A stretch of 64,000 nucleotides of DNA from Progne subis subis (taxonomy: Eukaryota; Chordata; Aves; Passeriformes; Hirundinidae): the NCBI GenBank assembly GCA_022316685.1, contig JAKJHU010000082.1:1302001-1366000 (forward strand), in the 5' to 3' direction. Below, in pieces: positions 21,501-33,911 of the stretch; the first letter of the stretch is position 1, and each line of letters starts with the position of its first letter. The position numbers were made by a program, and so were the translations under genes. The notes beneath the pieces were generated by a model. It was given only the letters and a program-made list of their open reading frames with translations. It made no database searches and was not told the DNA's origin.

Positions 21501-24500
21501 AGTCATCAGAAGGACTCTTAATTAGGTTGCCATGGCAAGAGCTTGAGCACAATTTGAGAGCAATCTAGATCGTTTCCCCTTTTTGATTCCTGTGCTGCAG
21601 AGCATTTCATAACATGAAGTGGAATTCATGGGTTAGCTGAAACTCTTCTGCCTCCGCCTCAAAATCTATAAAAGTAAAATACAGTGGTATGGTGGTAAAT
21701 GTTATGGCTCTCACTTCATCTCTCCTGAGGGTTTGTGACTAGTTCTCATAATCATGGGATGCATCACCTCTGCCTTTGAATCTATCTTTCTATGCTCTGT
21801 GTTGCCCCAAAGGAGCACACCTATCTTGGCAGTTGAGATGTTGTGCGGTTTATGTATCAGCAATTGAATTCCATTAGTGACTTTGAAGATTCAGACCAAA
21901 CATTTAAACTGGCGGAAGAAAGAGAGGTGATTTAGGGGAACTGTGCAAAGTACACTTTTTCAGCCACTTAAGGTATATTGTGATGTTGAAATTATTCACG
22001 TGAAATTTCTGTATTGCAATGGCTGCTTCTTTTCTTGGGAGAACAATGTGAATTATCCTTTAAAGTCTAGGGGTTTTTGCTTGCTTGTTTATTATCTTGG
22101 CACAGAATCTGATCACTTATTCAGTAGCGGTTTGTTGTTTAGTTTTAAAGGGAGATAATTTTATTGTGGACTCATTGAATGGTTTGGATTGGGAAAGAAT
22201 CTTAAAGACTGTCCAGCTCCAGCCCCCCTGCCATAAGCAGGGTCAGCTTTCACCAGACCAGGTCGCTCAGAGGCCTATCCAGCCCGACTTTGGATGCTTC
22301 CAGGGTTGGGGCATCCACAACTCTGAGCAGCCTGTGCCACTCCACCCTCACAGGGAAGAATGAATTCCTAATATCTAATCCAACCCTGACTGCTCTTGGT
22401 TTGAAGCCATTACTCCTTGTCAGAAGCCCATCTGCAGCTCTCTTGTAGCCCCTTAGGAGACTTGAAGGTACTTTAAGGCCTCCCCAGAGCCTTCTCTTCT
22501 CCAGGCTGAACAGCCTCAGCTCTCTCATGCTCTCTCCATTGCAGAGGTGCTCCAGCCCTCTGATCATCTCTGTGGCCTCCTCTGGACTGGCTTCAGCACG
22601 TCCGTGTTCCTCACACGCTGGGGGCCCAGAGCTGGGTGCAGTGCTGCAGGTGGGGTCTCAGCAGGGTGGGGTAGAGGGGCAGAGTCCCCTCCCTCGCCCA
22701 GCTGGCCATGCTGCTCCTGAGGCTGCCCAGGATGTGGGGGAATTTCTGGGCTACAGTGCACATTGCCATGTCATGTTGGGCTTCTCATCAATCACCACCC
22801 CCGAGTCCTTCTGGTCAGGGATGCTCTCAATCCATTCTCTGCCCAGACTGTGTTCCTGCTTGGGCTTGCCCTGTCCCCCAGGCAGCACCTTGCAGTTGCT
22901 GTGCTTGTTGAGCTCCATAGGGTTTGCATTAGCCCACATCTCACTCTTGTGCACACCCTGTGGATGGCATCCCTTCCCTGCAGCGGGCTGGCTGCACCAC
23001 ACAGCCTGATGTGATCAGCAGCCCTTGCTGAGGGTGTGCTCAATCCTGCTGTCCCTGGCACATAGCTGAACAGTGCCAGTGCAGCTGTGACCCCTGAGAA
23101 ACACCACTCCTTGTGGGGGACAATACATGAACAAAGTGTTGTCTCTTTCCTAACCCCTGGATATCAGGCTGGATTTTAGCCAGATGCTTCTCATGAGTTT
23201 ATTTCTCGCTCTGGTGTCTTGGTAACAATGAGATAGATGTGCACCTGAGTATCACAGATGCATTGTGGCCTGGAATGTATTGTGGTGGTTTTTTGTTTTT
23301 TTTTTTTTTTTTTTGTCTTTCAAGTGATGCCCATGAAATTAATTCTTGGTCTTGGGTAATAGGGGAACATTGCTCTTGGCTAGCCTCTGATTTTGCTGTT
23401 CTTTGTGACGTGTTCCCCTTTGCCACATTGTCCTTGGTACAGCATACCTGAGGGGAAGCAGGCAGTTTTGTCTGAGGATGAGCAGTGTGAGAGTTCTGTA
23501 CTAAAAGGCACCTCCACACAGCAAACTTGAGAAGATTGGACACTTGATGGATAGTGTACTGATGCTGGCTGGCAGTGTGAAGGAAAGAGTGCTCTTTATA
23601 AAAGTACTTAACCAGTGAAGCCCTAGCACAGTTGCAGTTACCATGGTCAGAGGTTGTGGTTTTTACTAATCTAAGCTATATCTGCACTGGTAGGATTTTC
23701 TAGCAGAGCTGTGTCAGTAAACCCTTTGTATTGTGATCAAAACTGTCTTTTTAAGTGCCAGGGACCATGGCAAAAAAAAAAAAAAAAGGTGACAGAAAGC
23801 AAATTTGTCAGATAGATAATGACCTGTGGATCAGCACAGATATTGTCCATGCTTCGGCGCCTAATAGTAGGTAAGAGATAATTTGAGGAAAAAACTCCTG
23901 AACAATTCTTTTCCTTTACTGAATGAAGATGTAATGAACTAGAGGGAAAAGATTCCCAGTAATGGTAGTATCATGATTCTCAGTCATTTATTGATTGCCC
24001 TCTCCTGCTTTCTCTGTGAGTCAGTACATAACTCCTGTAGGATGTATGTCAGGAAGTCCCTTTTGTAGAGGAGGTGTGGATCATTGGATCGTGCACCAAA
24101 TTCACTTGGTTTCATGTAGCAGTAATCAGCTGGGATTCATAAGAATTGATCTCCCACTGATTTTCATTTTAATCTTTGTGTCCCACTCCTGAGATCTCGC
24201 AGTAGAGGTGAGAGTGGCAGAACTGAGGAGTCAGCTGTGGTCTCAGCCACCTCTGTGGAGTGTGACCAGCTCTTTGCAGTGCACCTTGCTGTCCTTGTTG
24301 GGTTTCAGCTTCAGCCCTACTTCTGCCCAGCTGATGCACAAAAATGAACACAATTAGTTAAGCTATGTTTGATTGCCTATCATCCCAGCTGGTTTGTAAA
24401 GCTTATGGGACTGAGGTGAACTCTGCAGTAGTCTAACATAGAGTCTTTAATTGTGAGCTCCCAAATGGATTATTTTGGAAGGGAAGTCTTCACGTGCAGA

Positions 24501-27500
24501 GTGTGGCAAAGCAGAGATGGATGGAGTTCAGTCCATGCTGCCTATGGCAGGAGCCAGTAGTAATCACTGTGGGAAGAGGGGGACTCCTTGATGTCTTCCC
24601 AGCTCCCAAGTCAGTGTTTTTAGGATGTTCCTGAGCTATGTCAATGTCCCTGTTCTACTGCTTATAATCTTAATGCTTTAATATTGTTGTTCTTTAAGTG
24701 ATCTCAGTCTTTTGTAGGTTATGTTAGTTAAAAATTTGTTGATCTGGAGGTAAATTAGATAAAGAGCTGTGTTGTGTTGAACTTTGATAAACTTAGGTTG
24801 AGCATTAGAAGTTACTAGCAGGCCACAGAATATGTTCTCCAAAGAAAGTAAAGAAACCATGGGAAAAATATTGTTGAATTTATTTAAAGTTAGTTTTAAA
24901 AGTTACACACTTCTTAGTGAAATTGTATTTGGGTAAATACTTTATTAATTTTGATATCTTTTCCTACCTTTGTTACTTCTGCTACTAGAGAATGACTTTG
25001 CTGAGAGTAGGTTTTTGTTTGAGAGAATATTCTCTAAAAAAATTGTGCCTTAGAGGACTGTGGCTGGAGCAGTCCCAGACCCATTCTTGAAGTTCTCAAC
25101 TTCTGTTCCAAACAAAATGCCCTGAAAGCACACTTGCACTTCCCTTGTGCTGGTATTTGGGATTCTCATCCTCCTTCCTTACGTAACCAACTCATGTGAA
25201 GTGATGTTTTCCCCCTGCCCATTGTGCCGACTCTCTGGTTTGGGCTCAGTGCTGATGTTGTGCTGGTGGGGATTCCTGTCCTTCGCCTGGGTGGTTTCTC
25301 ACACTCAGACAGCTGATTTGAGTTATTTGAACGTGTCAACTCTAGACTGTGTTTCATGATGTGAAATAAATCAGAAATGAAACTGCGGTGTCCTTCTGCC
25401 TCCACTTCTGCTACTACTTCACTCTCAAAATTGATCCCTAGGTCAATATATCAGAAAATCTGGTACAAAGAGAAGCTCTGGAAAGGAATGGGAATAATAT
25501 AGGCAAAGGACTAGAAATAGTTACAAAGGAGACTCCTGCTTTGCATTTTTGCTTCCAAGGGTGGGTAGAATGGCACGTACAGAATTGCAGCATTTTTTGT
25601 CATGTAACAAATATTCTGGGGTTTGTGATGATGCGGTATGGGCAACTGAGCCAACAGGGGATTGACTGTAATAGTAGGTCAGGAGAAAACTGCTTTAGCT
25701 TCTACTTGGGCAGAAGTGGGCATATTGTCTGACAACTTTTCTTGAAGCTTCAGGTAAATTCTTTGGTTTTTTGTGTACAGCGTGCTAGAGACAGTAGTCG
25801 CTTTTAGTGATGAAATGTAGAATTATTGTTGTTTTTATTAGTTTTTAAATATACTTCCCAAGGAATGGGTGAGGCATTCACATGCCTGTGTGTATACCAT
25901 ATTGCAGTGTAGCAGTAAGGTTTGTGGGGAAATGGATGGGTGGGGTAACTCAACAGCACACCAGGGAAAGAAGCTGAGTCATAAGATTTCCTTCAACATG
26001 GAGACAGGCTGGGATCTCACATTCTAAGCTTTAGTATTAACAAGCTTGTCTGCTTATGCTGGATCGCTGAAGCCCCTTAAAAGCAACAGTACTATTTAAA
26101 ATCAATTTCTGCTTAATGTTTCTGTAGCTGTGTGTTAAACTGCCATTTCTATGATAATGTACAAGTCACAGGGTGTAACACAGTTTTAGGGGGCTGCAGT
26201 GAGCTAGTGGAGCCCAAAGGCAGTAGCTGCCCTTTTCTTTGTCCAGCATGGTGCAGGTGGCTGCTGGAGAAGGAGGCTCTTGAAGAGGCAGAAGGATCAG
26301 TAAATTAATTGAATGGCAAGAGAGAAGCCTCCTTAATGAAAGGAATCAGATGGCATTTGGTGCTAAAGAAGCAAGCAGGGCTGTGAACTGCCAGAGTTTT
26401 AATTGCTTGGAAGTTTTCAGAAAGCAAGAATCTATGTCACAGTAATAATTTCATTTTTATGTAGAAATTTATTTTCCAATTTTACCATTTTTTCTGAATC
26501 CATTGAATTTTTTTTTTTTTTCCTTTGGTTCATTTCACTGTTCTTCTTTGTTACAGAAGGGATTTTTTTTTCTTGATGATTTTAATTTTCCCCTGATTAA
26601 GTTGCCGTTTTTAAAGAGGGGATTTTTTTTCCCATTCTAATCTTTAAGTGGGTCACACCACAAATAATTCTGTGATGCAGGGTTGTGAAACTGCTTTTGA
26701 ATCACGTTAAAGCTGTTGTGTGCTGCAGACTTGATAGAAGAAGTCAATAGTGAATTTTAAGAAAGATGCTAGTGTTCCATGCTGGGTGGGACATGCCAAG
26801 TATGAGATGAACATGCCTGTCCTTCAAGAAAACTTACACGTATGAGTTATAGTCCTCACAAAGTGATCACAACAGATACAAACAGATCATTGGTATAATT
26901 CTTTTATCCACGTTTTAAAGTTACATTGAAAGAAATACTGAAAAGGTGTGTGGAGGTATTTAGAGGACAGCAAAAATGCCTTAGACCTGGACTGTACCCT
27001 TAAATTTTGCCAGTAATTCCCATTTACAAGCACAGCCATGCTCTGCCATGGAAAGCCATGGTTACGCTGAACAGTTCATGCTGGAGCCCTGAACACATTG
27101 TGGTGTGGCTCCTGCTCTTTATCAGTTTCATTTCCTTTGTCATAGGAAAGGTGAGCTCATATTAATAACCTGTGCTACTTAGACACGTATTTTGCATGAG
27201 AAGCTGTTGTGGTTCCATTTGTTTAATGTATCCAAAAGAAAAGAACTGCTTTGGTACAATAGTGAGGCTCTGGAAAGTCTTTTAATCTAGTGGGAAACCA
27301 TATATCCGGAAGGAGGATACTGAAAGACGTAGAACAACACAGCACACGAAAAATGCGCAAGAATGTTTTAATGAGGAATGTGGGTACTCAGTTTAAATAG
27401 TACACTGAAGGAAATGATGGATGCTGCCCTCGGTCACTACACTTGTGCAATCAGAAGTGCTAAGGCCTTTCAGGAAGACGTGCTGCAGGCAGGAATTTGC

Positions 27501-30500
27501 AGTGATGAGCTGGCAGCAATATTCCAGATGCTTCCCAGTGACACCTGGCTGCTGTCCTGCCGTGCTGCTGCTGCACGTGTCTGGGACAAACCACACTCCC
27601 AGAAAGTCCAGGCAGGAGCTCCGTCTGCCTAAATACTCTGATAACTGGTGACATTTCATAATCTTGTACAAGAGGCTTGAATAGCTAATAAGGTGACGTG
27701 TCTGGCTTTGAAGTACTCCACTTTGCCTTTTTTTTTTCCTGAGGAGCATGGTAGCTTGCATAAAAAGTGGTTCTTGGATCAAAGGCATGGCTGTCAGTCT
27801 TCCTTTGGGGTGCTGGGCATGTCTGAGAGTGAGGCAGTGCTTTTAAAAATGCATAATTTCTCGATCTGTTTCTGGGTTTATCATTCTGACCAGACTTAAC
27901 AGTGGTGAATTCTAGCTGAGCTAACAGCTGCTTGTAGCAATTACACCTAAAGAAAACTGATTTATGTTACTGTTTTCAATACTGGCTTAACGATCCCTGT
28001 TGATCCAGGAAGCATGCAGCACGAATGAGTTCTGAGGGAAATCAGGTCTATCAAGACAAACACGGGCTTGCTGCATTATATTTTTTTAATAACAACGTGC
28101 CCCTTTTTAGCAAGATGCAACATGTTGTGTCAGTAATAGGCCGATAAATTGTCAATTAAAAATCCACATGCAGTGCAGCCCCAACTGTTTATTGTGAAAC
28201 TAGGTATTTTGCCTTTGTATACTCATTAATTTAAGTGTATTTGCTTAAGCCATTCTCCTATGTGCTATTAGCACTGTGGAAGGTAATTGATACATGATAT
28301 GGTTTCAGGATAGAAGTTGGCAGCTTCCCTCTACCTGGAGGAGGAGGAGAAGCTGGTGTGCCCTTCTCTCCTGACTGCCTCAGCCCTCTCCTCTCCTCTT
28401 CTTTACTTGGGCTGACAGCTCAGTGTGCCTTGTACTGGTTTGTCTTAAGAACCTCTCAGCATTTTTATTTTTATCGATTGTCTCTCATTTTTATTGGCTT
28501 TGTCTTCTGCCATTTTGGTTGTTTCAGTCAGCGCGCTGGGCACTCGGACAAATATCAGCCTTCTCAAAATAACGGATGAAAGTGACCTTGCCCCTCCAGC
28601 CCGCTTTTGATTCCGCTCCAGCCTTACCATGAAATGCTCTTCTAGGCGAGATTGGGAGCTGATTGACAGCTGCTTGCTGCTCAAAGGGATGTTTCTTCTA
28701 CATTCCCTACACTACTCATTGTCTCTTTTCCTTTTGCATGTTGGTTTTCTGGTAGCTTGGTGAGGGCCTCAGCTCATGGATGGGTCAGCCTGCCCTGGCG
28801 TAAAACAGGGGGAAGAGGTGTGGTGCTGGGAGCAGGAGGGGAGTGGGACCTCCCCATCAGCAGTGGCCAGCTCTGGGGTTGGCTCATGTGTCGTGGGGAA
28901 CCATGCTGGTAATTATTTGGCCTTACTAAAATTCTTGTTGGTTTTGTTTGATCTGCAGCAGTTTTCTTCTCACGTGCACATCGTATGGATGTTACATGGG
29001 CTTTTCTCACTAGGCTTGGATTTTTTTAACGTGTGCAGTCAGGAAATAGCTGAAGGGTTTTTCCTCCTCTTTTCCTCATTAGGAGCTTGTCTTAAACTCT
29101 TGGTGTGTAGAAAGAAGATAACACAATGCAGCTGAGGACTTAATATAGTGCAATTAAATGGCGAGGGCCATTATAGAATAAGGATTGAGTTTATTGCACC
29201 TGTTTGTTTCACAAAATGGGAAATTTAGGGGCTTTGTACATTAGTTAAGTACCATTTTGCATGGGGATAGGCGGTGGTTTGCTCTCTGGAGCTGAAATAT
29301 GTGTGAATACTTGTTTTCACAAAAATGTTGGTTTATTTATGGATTATACTTCTGTGCAGAGAAAAAAAAGTTTAAACTTCATGTTGTGGTAAATTCATGG
29401 TATGTCTAGAGTAGTAAGGCTTGAGTTTGCCTTTGTGTCCTTGCTTATGCTGCTGAGATAGCTTTAATCCCTTTCCCTTCTTTCCTTTAAAAGTCTGTGC
29501 TGGTGAGACTTTGGTGCCAGAAATTCATTTGTCTGTGGAGTAACTCTACACGTTAGTTCAGTCGGGAGTGTAATTGTACCATTTCTTGTACCAATATTGT
29601 TCTGAAAACAGTAGTGCAGGCATCTCACAGTAACAAAAACATGCTTCCTACAACAGTAAAAAAGCACTTCCACTAGGAAGTAATCAGGTTTTAAACAGTG
29701 GCACACAGATCTATTATAGGGGTAGCATATTTTCTGACCCTTCAAATAAAAAAAAAGCTCAGCTAGGTGACAGACCATAGTCCAGGCTAGTCTATCTATT
29801 CTTTAGAAAATTTCAATTAATTAAAAGAAAGGCATTTGTTTATCATGCTTCTGTATTTGTTCCTCTGGCTTTCTTTTTTCCTGCAGGAAGGTTGTCCTCA
29901 CAGAGAAATGCTGGGTTTTTTTTAACTCAGCAGACAGTTTAAAATCTTGTATATGGAATGCATTAAATTGGACATTATTGATTGTGTGGTCCATCCAGTG
30001 AATAAAGAATACAAAGCCTTATAGATAAAGCAAACTGCATGGATGCCTGGTGCATTGACAGAGCTGGAAGTTATATACTATTTGAAACAGTGGGGTACTA
30101 TCTCTGGTTATCACAAGAGCCCAAAGGTCCCAGTGTGCCTGAGTGTGTCAGTGGAACTTCAATCTCTGGGTGTTTGGCTGTGTGCCACGTTGTTTGATGC
30201 TCCATTGGGATTGATAACATCACTTTAGATTTCTAATTGTGGCTTTGACCCCTATGCTTTGAGGACCTTAAATTTTGTTACCTTTAGCCTACTTGAATAC
30301 TAATGAAATAAAATGCATGCCTGAGAAAGCCTGGAGTTTGTGTAATGTTGTCCATGGTTTCTTTTAACGAATGGATGAGTGTGAGGTTTCTGGGGAGGGA
30401 AGATAAAGAACACAGAGCTGTCCATGTACTTGTTGCAGTTTAACTCCTCAGGAATCCTATGATCCTTTGTTTTGCCACAATCAACGTTTTATCCTGAATT

Positions 30501-33500
30501 TGCAAGGCAACCAGGTGCTAGTATTGTGAATCAGTTATCATTTGACATGATGTAAGGCCTATTCTTATTTACAGAAAATGTCATTTGATGTTGTTCCCTT
30601 TTTTCCTTGTGTTGCAGATGTGGGTGGTGGCAGCTCTTTCCGATCCCACACAGATGTTGTCATTGTCTATTGTGCACAGAGTGCTGCTGGGGGTAGTTTT
30701 GCTGGGCTGAAAAAGGAACAGCCTGTCTATGTTCTCCTGCATGAAGTACAGCTTTGAGAGACAAAGCACTGCTCCTGCCTTTCTTTCTTTCTTTTTTTTT
30801 TTTTGGCAGGATGTGGCACAGGTTTTTCAGGAACAGAATTTTGCTTCAGGGTTTGTGTGATCTTCAGTCTTGAGGCCCCAGATGATGTTCCCAGCAGTGC
30901 CACTGCATTCCTTCCAGTAATAAAACTGAAATGGCATAAGCAGTGCATTTACCCCATATTATATAATTCAAAAAAACCAAAAAAACCCCCAAAACAAAAC
31001 AACAACAACAAAAAAACCCACCTTGAAGCAAAATGTCACCTTCAGTAATCAAAGATGTAGATTTCCTTCTTAGTTCCTAATTTTTCTAAATTGCTTATGA
31101 GAGGTTCATACAGGAACTTATCTGGATTGGGAGAAAATTTTAATATTAATGTATGCTAGTGAGCTGTTATTAAATGATTATTTTCTACTAGATATGCTAG
31201 TACATAGAGTGAAGCTTGTGTATGACTTGAGTTTGCATGTATGTGTACCTGATTTACACAGAACCTGGAAGGTTTCAGGAATAAATCAAAGCTATTGTTA
31301 ATTTAAAGATAAAATTAGGCACTGTCTGGAGATAAATCAAATTTTGCAGACCTAGACCTTGGGCACACATGAGGACAGCTGTTTATCCTGTATTTCCATA
31401 GGTTTTGTGTTGTCCATGATGCCTTTTAGACTTTAGAAAGTGGCATGGTTCCGATCCAGAAAATGAGTGTGCAGAGCTGTTTACTTTGCTTTGATTTATT
31501 TTCTTTGTATATTGCTATCATACCAGATTTTGTGGTTCTGTATGTTTTTATTCTCTCAGCTGTTTTGATTCCTAGTGGGCTTCTGTTTTAATGCATAATC
31601 CAAGGAATTAAGACTGACAATTTCTTGAGCCAGTCCTTCTCTGTTACATCTTCCAGAATGAATGAGCAGAGTAGTCGTTAAATGCTGTTATTATCAGTGA
31701 TGATATGCAAACATGAAAGAATCCAGATTTATTTTCAGGGCCCATCATAATTTGGCAGAAGTAGTAATCAAAGGGAGAGATAAATATGAGAACATTTTAA
31801 ATGTTGCTGCGGTGCTCGAGGTATGTCATCTATGTCATGGGGAAATGGTGCTTCTTTTCACACTGTCTCTTTCTAGGAAAAAAAAATCCTGTGTGAAAAT
31901 ATCAAAATTTTCCTTATTGTTTTAAATGCCATTGTATTGTCATTATGTAACAGTCAGTACTGGTGCTTTTCTTAGCTGTAGATCTCTGTTCCACTAGATC
32001 TGATAAAGTTTGAGGCATGAAATTCTCTTGTCAAAGGCATGACCTGTGGGCACTTTTTGATCTCTTTTTATCTCCTGCACTTGTAATTCCAGTGTTGCAC
32101 CCCCTTCTTTGTGCAGACTGTGAATGAGAGTTTACTGTAATGACGCATACTACAAAATAAATGCAACAGAAAGTCCTTGTGATCTGTTAAAGAATGGAAA
32201 TGGCTGCTGGAAGGTCTTGTTTCAACCTTCCTGCTGATACTTTTATCTGGAAGCAATCTAATTAAAAATTACCTACCTTATGCTTTGTTAAGTCAATTGC
32301 AGGCATGGAACAGTGAACGTCTGATCTCTGTAACTGCTCACCTGAAATCTCTATGGAAATTGACTTGGCTAAAGATCCAAGTTCTTCTGTTAGTACCCTT
32401 TAAATTGTTGCCCTTGGGCCAGCCAAACTTACTTGTTTTAAAAATAAAAATAACTCAAAAATAGCATTACATTGGGATTTTTCATCCTGATCAAAACTGT
32501 TGAATAAGATCAGAAGTAATGTTTTAGAGTTCCTGATGGATGAGCTGGTATTTTAATCAAGGAGCAAAGTGCATCGTATCAGATAAGAAACTTTAACATG
32601 TACTGGTTAGAATTGACTTGTTATTCACTACACAGACACTGCAAGGAGATAGAAATTCAGCTTTCAGGGTAATACCCCTTCTTTGGAATGACAGTGCAGG
32701 CTCTGCTCTGCCAGCTTCAGCTCTCTTTTGTGTCTAGCAGAAGTAGCACTGTCAGCATTTTTAATTGAGGATTTCCTGTTCTTTTCTGTCTAGATTAGAG
32801 TTCAAGAAGTATGCTTTATGGAACTCACTTAGAAGGTTTTATTATTGTTTAAATGTGGGTGTACGTGTTTAGTAACAAAAGCTTCAGTACACTCACTTAT
32901 TCCAGTAGTACTTTTGTGTTTTGTACACAGAAGAGAGTATATCTCTGTGTGTGTGTGTAAAAGTAAATACATGTAAATATACAGAAGAGTAAATGTATTT
33001 GTATTCAAGAGCCAGATACTTGTAGGGAAGGAAACTTTCTCCTGTAAGACACGTTTTATCTTTTTGAGAAAGATACACATCACGTGTTGGTTTTAATGTT
33101 TTCAAGTGCTGCATGTACCCCTGCTAGGTGTCAATTTTTTTTTTCCCATAAAATGTGTGAGGGTGAGACTATTTCAGTATTATTATAGATACAAAAATGC
33201 CAGGACATGCCAGGTGTCCTGACAGGAAGAGGTTGCTGTCTGTAGCCTCTCCTGCTTCGTGCTTGTAGGTCCTGCACTAAGGTGCAGACTTTGCAAGCAC
33301 AAAGCAGACCCTAAATTCATTATGGAATGAATCTGGGTAAAATCACGTACCTGGGCAGTCATTGCAGCGCCCTGAGACGCGAGGAGATGTGTGTCAAACA
33401 GCTCATGTGAGAAAGCATTTTGCTTGACAGCATTAACTGGAATAATTGATTCTTCTAAGTCCTGCCCATTATGGGGCATATGTGCAGTATGTGGCTTTGG

Positions 33501-33754
33501 ATAATATTAATGTACTCTTTAATTTGCTCCTGAAGCACCAGATGATGATCTTAATGTGAGTTCTTAGATTATGTATCTTGTGTTTTAGAAGAAATAGAAA
33601 TACAAGAATTTAACTTTGTCACGGTGATCTTTAGTTCACCTGTCAAGGATCACTGTTCTGTGTGTGAATACCTTTGCTACTCTAGATCTTTGTGTGTGTT
33701 GTTATGCAGAGCTCAGGTTTCTATTTTTGTTGTACTTTCTTTCTCCTTTTCCAG
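12515..33754 (+). other. CAB39: CAB39 intron 1 (21.2 kb)
   Basis: A long first intron, mostly AT-rich unique sequence. It contains poly(T) runs (for example 13224-13242 and near 14271 and 26506), a CR1 element at 22171-23115, a T tract near 23290, and an A-rich tract at 30970-31020. No additional exon, tRNA or other gene could be recognised. Short ORFs scattered on both strands look like chance. Confidence 0.7.
22171..23115 (-). mobile_element. CR1 LINE 3' half, about 0.94 kb, antisense to CAB39
   Basis: Read on the + strand this is the reverse complement of a CR1 3' end. It opens with the inverted 3' terminus (GAATGGTTTGGATTGGGAAA). The 3'UTR follows (CAGACCAGGTCGCTCAGAGG, CAGGGTTGGGGCATCCACAA, CTTCTCTTCTCCAGGCTGAA), and then the 3' part of ORF2 (GAGGTGCTCCAGCCCTCTGA, CTCTCAATCCATTCTCTGCC, GGATGGCATCCCTTCCCTGC). 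It is 5'-truncated and carries frame-disrupting changes, so it cannot encode a working reverse transcriptase. ORFs of up to about 160 codons in this stretch are fragments of CR1 or their shadows. Confidence 0.92.
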
Positions 33755-33797
33755 GTGAAGCAGGAGCCATAGAAGGAAGACATCGTGGTTTGCAATC
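33755..33797 (+). other. CAB39: 5'UTR part of CAB39 exon 2
   Basis: A polypyrimidine tract and CCAG acceptor end at 33754. The 43 bases before the start codon contain no upstream ATG. The context CAATCATGC has A at -3, favourable for initiation. A second AG nine bases downstream (GTGAAGCAG) could serve as an alternative acceptor. Confidence 0.75.
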
Positions 33798-33911
33798 ATG
33801 CCATTCCCCTTTGGCAAGTCCCACAAGTCTCCTGCAGACATAGTGAAAAACCTGAAGGAGAGCATGGCCGTTCTAGAAAAACAAGACATCTCTGACAAAA
33901 AGGCAGAAAAG
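33798..33911 (+). CDS. CAB39: CAB39 coding exon 1 (residues 1-38)
   Basis: Starts with ATG and encodes [20 protein letters not shown] and on to KKAEK. The donor is AAAAG|GTACAG, phase 0. This is the N-terminal helix region, diagnostic of MO25-alpha over MO25-beta. Confidence 0.98.

Noticed and set aside
22085..23061. ORFs of 65-160 codons in intron 1
   Set aside because: They coincide with a CR1 fragment and are its decayed ORF2/3'UTR or shadow frames.
33201..33221. Hairpin CAGGACA ... TGTCCTG shortly before the first coding exon
   Set aside because: Seven-base arms in an intron with no further support; it could be chance. A p53-like half-site reading has a mismatch and no partner.
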